Below are positions 6,130-10,183 of a stretch of 10,183 nucleotides of DNA, piece by piece. Both the position numbers and the translations under genes were made by a program. The DNA is from JBOFEH01 sp051650265. GTDB taxonomy: Bacteria; Bacillota; Clostridia; Lachnospirales; Cellulosilyticaceae. The stretch is taken from positions 1-10,183 of the forward strand of contig JBOFIR010000189.1 in assembly GCA_051650265.1 (NCBI GenBank), in the 5' to 3' direction. Each line of letters starts with the position of its first letter. Position 1 is the first letter of the stretch. The notes below the pieces were generated by a model, which had not been told where the DNA came from, ran no database searches, and saw only the letters and a list, made by a program, of their open reading frames with translations.

Positions 6130-6777
6130 TTACAACCGTTCAATCAACTGATTAATCTGGTCATATGCTTTATTAAGATATTTTTCTTGTTCCTCTTCAT
6201 ATTGCACCACGCCCTCAACTAAAATCTTTTCGAAATGTTTGACACCCAGGCCTTTGAAGAGATCTTTACAATATTGTACACCATGGTTCACTTTAAATTC
6301 AATAAAGAATGGGAAGTCTCCACCAGAGGTTTGGAGGTAGATCATCGTTCTTGTTTTGTCACCTAATAGCCCCTTAGGTTTTTGCTTTTCATCACCAAAT
6401 GCAATGACTTTTCCACCCAAGCAAATGCAGTCAATATACATCTTGAGACGTGCAGGAAAGCTAAGATCCCACATAGGTGATGCAATAATATACGTATCCG
6501 CAGCGAGGAATTGATCGCCTAGTTCATCAATACGATCTACTTCTTTCTTTTCTTCGCTACTTAGTTTATCATAGTCTTCCCCTTGTACAAGCTTCACTTC
6601 ATCTCCTAGATACTTCGGATTCACCTCTGGAATATGTGTGCTATAAAGCTCTACTTCTTCCAGCTCATACTCCTTATTTTTTTCTAGGTATTTGTTCACT
6701 AATACACGACCTAATTTTTTACTAATAGAGTTTTGTTCTGAGGATGGACTTGCTGTGATATATAAAAGTTTCTTCAT
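6130..6777 (-). CDS. azoR: FMN-dependent NADH-azoreductase / quinone reductase-like flavoprotein
   Basis: A 215-residue cytoplasmic flavodoxin-fold enzyme of the AzoR/AcpD family, which uses NAD(P)H for two-electron reduction of quinones or azo compounds. Visible are the first strand KLLYITASPS, the FMN-phosphate loop at 10-18 (SPSSEQNSI), the SPMWDLSFPARLKMYID signature (100-116, where the family usually has MWNFSIPA.LK.YID), and a TSGG flavin-contacting loop (150-153). The substitution of DL for NF after MW is mild. Members reduce dyes in vitro; the natural substrate is more likely quinones, giving protection against electrophiles. GAGGTGA precedes the ATG by 7 nt. It is the first gene of a probable two-gene unit with cls and is divergent from the PepSY lipoprotein. 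The specific substrate is not readable. Confidence 0.85.
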   Translation of the reverse strand: MKKLLYITASPSSEQNSISKKLGRVLVNKYLEKNKEYELEEVELYSTHIPEVNPKYLGDEVKLVQGEDYDKLSSEEKKEVDRIDELGDQFLAADTYIIASPMWDLSFPARLKMYIDCICLGGKVIAFGDEKQKPKGLLGDKTRTMIYLQTSGGDFPFFIEFKVNHGVQYCKDLFKGLGVKHFEKILVEGVVQYEEEQEKYLNKAYDQINQLIERL

Positions 6778-6808
6778 GTTGATTCACCTCATATTCAATA
6801 AATGATTT

Positions 6809-6838
6809 TACTATAGTATGTCCTTTTTTCAGAAAAGG
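6809..6838 (-). promoter_or_regulatory. Control region of the azoreductase-cls unit with two inverted repeats
   Basis: A perfect 10-bp palindrome TACTATAGTA (6809-6818) contains the best -10 candidate on the minus strand (TATAGT or TACTAT). Directly upstream is a second inverted repeat, CCTTTT-TTCAG-AAAAGG (6822-6838). The arrangement fits a repressor operator over a promoter, as redox regulators of azoreductases often have, but no regulator gene is present and the -35 is poor. Confidence 0.35.
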
Positions 6839-6910
6839 TAACTCAAAAAAGTATGAGATCCAACAAAAAAGTTCACCCTAAGCTTATTGCAATAGAGAAG
6901 GAGCAAACAC

Positions 6911-7468
6911 ATGAAACTTACAAAAAAATTATTTATTTTACTCACAACACTTTTATTGGTAGGTTGTGCATCCCCTGAGGCCATGCCTGATACAACACCT
7001 ACACCAGCTATCGAATCTCCTAGTGCCACTACACCCGATGCCACACAAACCCTTCTTACAGAAGAAGCCATTAAAGCAATTGTTCTTGCCGAAGTACCTA
7101 ATGGTACCATTACAGAGATTGATAGGGACTTAAATGACCTAACAGCTCATTATGATGTGACTGTGATTCATGGCAATGTAGAATATGACTTTGAGATCGA
7201 TGCCTATACAGGTGCGATCCGTGGCACAGAAAAGGAATTTGATCCAAATCCTGAGACCCTCACACCGCCAACATTTTCTGAAGAAGATGCCAAATCCATT
7301 GCACTCAAAGAAGTGCCTGGTGGCGAAATCACTGGCGTTACCTATGAAGGTGACGAATTCGTCCCACACTATAATATTAGTGTGAAGTTAGGAAATTATG
7401 AATATGATATAGAAATTGATGCCCAAACAGGCGCTATTCGTGAGATCGAAAAAGATCTTCTGCCATGA
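6911..7468 (+). CDS. Lipoprotein with two PepSY domains
   Basis: A 185-residue secreted lipoprotein. The signal peptide has a KLTKK start, a Leu/Thr-rich core and lipobox LLVGC with C19 lipidated. A Pro/Thr/Ser/Ala-rich linker (about 20-47) tethers two tandem PepSY domains, about 49-108 and 122-181. They align closely: an opening (T/S)EE.(A/I)K.I, then EVP.G.IT, a central HY(D/N) segment, EYD(F/I)EIDA.TGAIR and a charged end. The family is thought to inhibit or modulate peptidases or bind ligands at the cell surface; the function here is not known. Both domains are strongly acidic. AAGGAG lies 9 nt before the ATG. The gene stands alone, divergent from the azoreductase-like gene and convergent with the methyltransferase. 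No sensor kinase or peptidase gene is adjacent. Confidence 0.88.
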   Translation: MKLTKKLFILLTTLLLVGCASPEAMPDTTPTPAIESPSATTPDATQTLLTEEAIKAIVLAEVPNGTITEIDRDLNDLTAHYDVTVIHGNVEYDFEIDAYTGAIRGTEKEFDPNPETLTPPTFSEEDAKSIALKEVPGGEITGVTYEGDEFVPHYNISVKLGNYEYDIEIDAQTGAIREIEKDLLP

Positions 7469-7478
7469 TGCTCATTAC

Positions 7479-7524
7479 AAAAGCCAAGGCATACGTATTT
7501 TACAAACGTATGCCTTGGCTTTTT
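7479..7524. terminator. Bidirectional terminator between lipoprotein and methyltransferase
   Basis: Perfect 18-bp arms (7479-7496 and 7506-7523, core GCCAAGGCATACGT) enclose a 9-nt loop. On the plus strand the end runs CTTTTTATTTAG; on the minus strand the paired TTTT is followed by GTAATG, a weaker tail. It lies 10 nt after the lipoprotein stop and 3 nt after the methyltransferase stop, so it serves both convergent genes. Confidence 0.9.
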
Positions 7525-7526
7525 AT

Positions 7527-8210
7527 TTAGTGTGGTTTTTTCCAAATCACATGCATTGCCCAGCCTTCTCTTACAAGTTCACATCCCGGTAAGATCTTGG
7601 TGTATAACGCCTCATATTCTTGCTCTGATAAATACCTATCTGTGGCTAGATGCCCCAGCCAGTCTCTAGATACCTCATGTTGAAAAATACGCCACGCATT
7701 ACTAAACCCATACTTTTTCCAACGTGGCACAAAATCTAGTATTGCACCCACTACATAGACATACGTTGGCGGTGTTGGTGTCTCTGATACATTATCTTTA
7801 ATATACAGTACACCACCTGGATTTAGTAAAGCAATACACTTTTCCACCACTTTTTCTACATCTAAATGATGAAATGTCGTTCTGCTATGAATCATATCAA
7901 ACTGTATAGGAATATTGATATTTTCCGCATCCATTTTCATAAATGCTACGTTTTCTATCTGTGCATCTCTTTTCTTCTCATTTGCAAGGCTAATGAATTG
8001 CGAGGAGATATCTATTCCAATCACTTCATTAAAATGCTTCGCTAGAAATAACCCATTGTTTCCCGAACCACAGCCAATATCAAGTGCCCTGTTGAGCCGT
8101 TTTGGCAAACACTCAAGTATGCGCTGATCAGGTTCTTCCGTAAGGGATGCTACAAAATCATAAGATTCTGCTACTTTATCAAATTGTTTTTGGATTTCTA
8201 ATTTTTTCAT
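7527..8210 (-). CDS. Class I SAM-dependent methyltransferase, substrate unknown
   Basis: A 227-residue cytoplasmic enzyme with a Rossmann-type methyltransferase fold. Motif I is ALDIGCGSGN (42-51); the acidic residue binding the SAM ribose is D67 in GIDIS; MKMDAEN (91-97) is the adenine-contacting D-A/E motif; and FDMIHSRTTFHHL (104-116) is motif IV followed by the usual helix, with LLNPGGVLYIKD (128-139) as motif VI. The N-terminal QFDKVAESYD helix is common in UbiE/Methyltransf_11-type proteins acting on small molecules. The C-terminal third, with many Trp and Tyr, holds no recognised motif. The start is uncertain: 8210 gives a conventional N-terminus but only a weak GAGAG upstream, while an ATG at 8237 would add nine residues behind GGGG. 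The gene follows proS but is separated from it by a terminator. Confidence 0.85.
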   Translation of the reverse strand: MKKLEIQKQFDKVAESYDFVASLTEEPDQRILECLPKRLNRALDIGCGSGNNGLFLAKHFNEVIGIDISSQFISLANEKKRDAQIENVAFMKMDAENINIPIQFDMIHSRTTFHHLDVEKVVEKCIALLNPGGVLYIKDNVSETPTPPTYVYVVGAILDFVPRWKKYGFSNAWRIFQHEVSRDWLGHLATDRYLSEQEYEALYTKILPGCELVREGWAMHVIWKKPH

Positions 8211-8271
8211 CTTACAAATTCTCTCACTTCTTCTCATCTATCCCCGGTGCCTATCTATTACGCCTTACTTA

Positions 8272-8300
8272 TTTATCGTCATCCCTAGCACTTCTAACAA
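8272..8300 (-). promoter_or_regulatory. Possible promoter of the methyltransferase gene
   Basis: On the minus strand TTGTTA (8300-8295), a 17-nt spacer and GATAAA (8277-8272), each a 4/6 match to the vegetative consensus. It lies between the proS terminator and the methyltransferase start. Otherwise 8238-8330 holds nothing recognisable. Confidence 0.35.
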
Positions 8301-8329
8301 GGGTGACCTTAGTCCCCTAGTTTTTTCAA

Positions 8330-8373
8330 AAAAGAAAAATCCTAGAACGAGGTCAGCAATCGTTCTAGGATTT
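8330..8373 (-). terminator. Terminator of prolyl-tRNA synthetase gene
   Basis: A 14-bp perfect stem (8337-8350 with 8360-8373, core TCCTAGAACGA) with a 9-nt loop lies 24 nt after the proS stop. On the minus strand it runs into TTCTTTTTTG, a good U-tract. The plus strand side also ends in GTAATTTTTT. Confidence 0.9.
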
Positions 8374-8397
8374 GTAATTTTTTACGACCAGCCAGTC

Positions 8398-9831
8398 TTA
8401 GTATGCTCTACCCCAGTAAACCATTTTCTTCGCTGGTTTGCCACAGCATACGCAAGTATCTGTGATCTCTTCTTGTTCAAATGGCATACATCTTGATGTT
8501 GCCCCTGTTTTTTCTTTGATTTCAAGCTCACATGCTTCATCACCACACCACATTGCTTTTACGAAACCTGGTGTCTCTTCCACTGTACGTGAGAATTCTT
8601 CCATTGTTTTTGCAACATATGTGTGCTCATCTCTATGTGTTCTTGCTTTTTCAAGCATATCTTTTTGGATTGCTGCAAGAAGTTTTGCTACTTCTTCTGC
8701 AATATTGTCTAATGAAACAACTGCTTTCTCACCTGTGTCACGTCTAGCAAGTACTGCTTGGTTGTTTTCGATATCTTTTGGACCAATTTCAAGTCTTACT
8801 GGAATACCTTTCATTTCGTGCTCACTGAATTTCCAACCTGGCGATTTATCGCTATCATCAAGGCCTACTCTTGCTACTGCTGCAAGTGATGCTTTGATTT
8901 CGTTTGCTTTATCTAATACACCTTCTTTGTGTTGTGCGATTGGGATAATCATCACTTGTGTTGGTGCGACTGCTGGTGGTACAACAAGACCACTGTTGTC
9001 ACCGTGTACCATGATCATAGCACCGATCATACGTGTTGTTACACCCCAAGATGTTTGATGTACGTATTGTAATTGGTTGTTTTTATCTGTGTATTGGATA
9101 CCGAATGCTTTAGCGAAGCCATCACCAAAGTTGTGGCTTGTTCCTGATTGAAGTGCTTTACCATCGTGCATTAAACTTTCGATTGTGTAAGTTGCTTTTG
9201 CACCAGCAAATTTTTCTTTTTCTGTTTTTTGGCCTTTGATTACTGGAATCGCAAGGATGTTCTCACAGAAATCAGCGTATACGTTAAGCATTTGGATTGT
9301 CTCAGCTTCTGCTTCTTCTGCTGTAGCATGTGCTGTATGACCTTCTTGCCATAAGAATTCTAATGTGCGAAGGAATGGACGTGTTGTTTTTTCCCAACGT
9401 ACTACAGAACACCATTGGTTATAAAGTTTTGGAAGATCTCTGTATGACTCGATTTCTTTTGCGTAGTGATCACAGAATAAAGTTTCTGATGTAGGTCTTA
9501 CGCAAAGTCTCTCTGTTAATTTTTCTTCTCCACCGTGAGTTACCCAAGCAACTTCTGGTGCGAATCCTTCGATATGATCTTTTTCTTTTTGAAGTAAACT
9601 CTCAGGAATAAACATTGGCATATATACGTTTTGATGTCCTGTTGCTTTAAATCTTGAGTCTAATGCTTGTTGCATGTTTTCCCAGATGGCATAACCATAA
9701 GGTTTGATAATCATACAACCTCTTACACTTGCGTAATCTACTAGTTCTGCTTTCTTAACAACATCTGTATACCATTGTGCGAAATCTTGTTCCATATCTG
9801 TAATTTCAGATACAAATTTTTGCTTTGCCAT
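8398..9831 (-). CDS. proS: Prolyl-tRNA synthetase, archaeal/eukaryote-like short form
   Basis: A 477-residue cytoplasmic enzyme that charges tRNA-Pro. Class II motifs are visible: motif 1 around YMPMFIPESLL (70-80), PTSE at 113-116, motif 2 VVRWEKTTRPFLRTLEFLWQEGH (143-165), TSHNFGDGFA (231-240) and motif 3 GVTTRMIGAMIMVHGD (263-278, R267). The anticodon-binding domain covers about 285-395. The C-terminal domain has cysteines C429, C434, C448, C460, C462 and C463, suitable for zinc, and the protein ends in a C-terminal Tyr (WGRAY), as is typical of the archaeal/eukaryote-like group. It lacks the roughly 180-residue insertion (INS) editing domain of the Escherichia coli type, so clearing of Ala-tRNA-Pro would need a separate editing protein not found here. 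GAGGAG lies 9 nt before the ATG. Expression is controlled by the T-box upstream. Confidence 0.97.
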   Translation of the reverse strand: MAKQKFVSEITDMEQDFAQWYTDVVKKAELVDYASVRGCMIIKPYGYAIWENMQQALDSRFKATGHQNVYMPMFIPESLLQKEKDHIEGFAPEVAWVTHGGEEKLTERLCVRPTSETLFCDHYAKEIESYRDLPKLYNQWCSVVRWEKTTRPFLRTLEFLWQEGHTAHATAEEAEAETIQMLNVYADFCENILAIPVIKGQKTEKEKFAGAKATYTIESLMHDGKALQSGTSHNFGDGFAKAFGIQYTDKNNQLQYVHQTSWGVTTRMIGAMIMVHGDNSGLVVPPAVAPTQVMIIPIAQHKEGVLDKANEIKASLAAVARVGLDDSDKSPGWKFSEHEMKGIPVRLEIGPKDIENNQAVLARRDTGEKAVVSLDNIAEEVAKLLAAIQKDMLEKARTHRDEHTYVAKTMEEFSRTVEETPGFVKAMWCGDEACELEIKEKTGATSRCMPFEQEEITDTCVCCGKPAKKMVYWGRAY

Positions 9832-9883
9832 AACTTACAGCTCCTCTACTTTTTAATAGTTACAATACAACCGCTGGTGCTGC

Positions 9884-9898
9884 ATTGCACTTTGCAAT
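9884..9898 (-). other. Small hairpin between the T-box terminator and proS
   Basis: A perfect ATTGCA / TGCAAT inverted repeat with a 3-nt loop lies in the roughly 100-nt stretch between the T-box terminator and the proS start. Its role is unknown; it has no U-tract and does not cover the ribosome binding site. The rest of 9840-9929 shows no clear promoter. Confidence 0.3.
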
Positions 9899-9929
9899 CA
9901 TGTCTCTATTCTAGAAACACTGCAAATTC

Positions 9930-9965
9930 AAAAAAGCCCCTATGCATCAAACAATGCATAGGGGC
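9930..9965 (-). terminator. Regulated terminator of the proS T-box leader
   Basis: A perfect 12-bp stem GCCCCTATGCAT / ATGCATAGGGGC (9936-9947 and 9954-9965) with a 6-nt loop is followed on the minus strand by six T. Its 5' arm contains the CCCCT also needed by the T-box antiterminator, so the two folds exclude each other. Confidence 0.93.
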
Positions 9966-10176
9966 CATTATATCAATAATTGGCGGTACCACCCTGATTA
10001 ATAACCGCACGCGGCTACTCACTCTACTTCTCTGTATCGGGAGAACCCGCTGTACTTATATTTTCGCACAGTGCTCAGAGTTTGGATAACTAAGCCTTTT
10101 CTTTAGGAACCTTTCAGCCGGTGAATTCCCTCTCTAATAAAGAGTATCTTAGTCTTGTTCTCATCATAGCGTTACC
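9930..10176 (-). promoter_or_regulatory. T-box riboswitch sensing uncharged tRNA-Pro, upstream of proS
   Basis: The leader binds uncharged tRNA-Pro and then lets transcription enter proS. Stem I begins near 10172. Helices ACTAAG (10153-10148) with CTTAGT (10094-10089) and GAG (10162-10160) with CTC (10080-10078) enclose the specifier loop, whose 3' strand TATCCAAA carries CCA (10085-10083), a proline codon, followed by A. An AGAGAGG segment and a GGCTGAAAGG distal loop are also present. A CGGG/CCCG hairpin (10052-10037) and a CCGC/GCGG hairpin near 10016-10005 fit stems II and III. The T-box AGGGTGGTACCGCC (9995-9982) can pair AGGG and GCC with the GGCCCCT at 9966-9960, leaving bulge UGGUACC; UGGU matches the tRNA 3' end ACCA. 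The promoter is probably beyond the window edge. Confidence 0.96.
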
Positions 10177-10183
10177 TTATTTA

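Noticed and set aside
6829..7110. Minus-strand open frame opposite the start of the PepSY lipoprotein
   Set aside because: No ribosome binding site, no recognisable family, and it is antisense to a clear lipoprotein signal peptide and linker.
8438..9058. A 206-codon open frame on the plus strand opposite proS
   Set aside because: It is fully antisense to a conserved, clearly real synthetase, has no ribosome binding site, and its Ser/Ala/Ile-rich translation resembles the complement of proS codons rather than a protein family.
9860..9901. A 13-codon open frame (one Pro codon) in the proS leader, as a possible leader peptide
   Set aside because: It lacks a ribosome binding site, is downstream of the terminator it would need to control, and the T-box already explains regulation.
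1..10183. CRISPR array, insertion sequence, tRNA or rRNA genes
   Set aside because: No regularly spaced repeats, transposase-like proteins, terminal repeats with target duplications, or tRNA/rRNA sequence signatures were seen on either strand.

Overview
The window reads as chromosomal DNA of a low-GC Gram-positive bacterium (Firmicutes). The evidence is strong purine-rich ribosome binding sites, a T-box leader in front of an aminoacyl-tRNA synthetase, lipoprotein signal peptides, a YjfB-type small motility protein and many U-tailed hairpin terminators. The short archaeal/eukaryote-like prolyl-tRNA synthetase and the general gene style point to Clostridia, perhaps Lachnospirales. That placement is an inference from gene types; no 16S or other marker is present. 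I see no mobile element, CRISPR array, rRNA or tRNA gene.

Layout, left to right. At 1-254 (minus) is the N-terminal part of a Cof-type HAD phosphatase with its own extended -10 promoter. At 348-1058 (minus) is an M15 peptidase with two copies of a C-terminal repeat, followed at 1120-1689 (minus) by a type I signal peptidase. A perfect hairpin terminator separates these from a three-gene ABC importer operon (minus, 4101 down to 1859: lipoprotein binding protein, permease, ATPase) whose genes overlap. Divergent from it is yjfB (4262-4447, plus), a 61-residue motility-family protein behind a sigma-D-like -10 box and a 5' stem-loop. It converges on cardiolipin synthase (4571-6106, minus), which probably shares a transcript with the upstream FMN azoreductase-like gene (6130-6777, minus). 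Divergent from the azoreductase is a lipoprotein with two PepSY domains (6911-7468, plus), which converges on a SAM-dependent methyltransferase (7527-8210, minus). The right end holds prolyl-tRNA synthetase (8398-9831, minus) and its T-box riboswitch (about 9930-10176, minus).

How the genes work together. Most units are ordinary housekeeping or cell-envelope functions: signal peptide cleavage, cardiolipin synthesis, wall peptide hydrolysis and two lipoproteins. Transcription units are short and well insulated; convergent pairs share bidirectional terminators. The best-supported regulation is the proline T-box: the CCA specifier, the UGGU bulge for the tRNA end, and mutually exclusive antiterminator and terminator helices can all be read directly. 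I found no strong case for a new multi-gene system. The items most worth a second look are the yjfB promoter and leader, the ABC importer of unknown substrate, the repeat-bearing M15 peptidase and the azoreductase/lipoprotein divergent control region.
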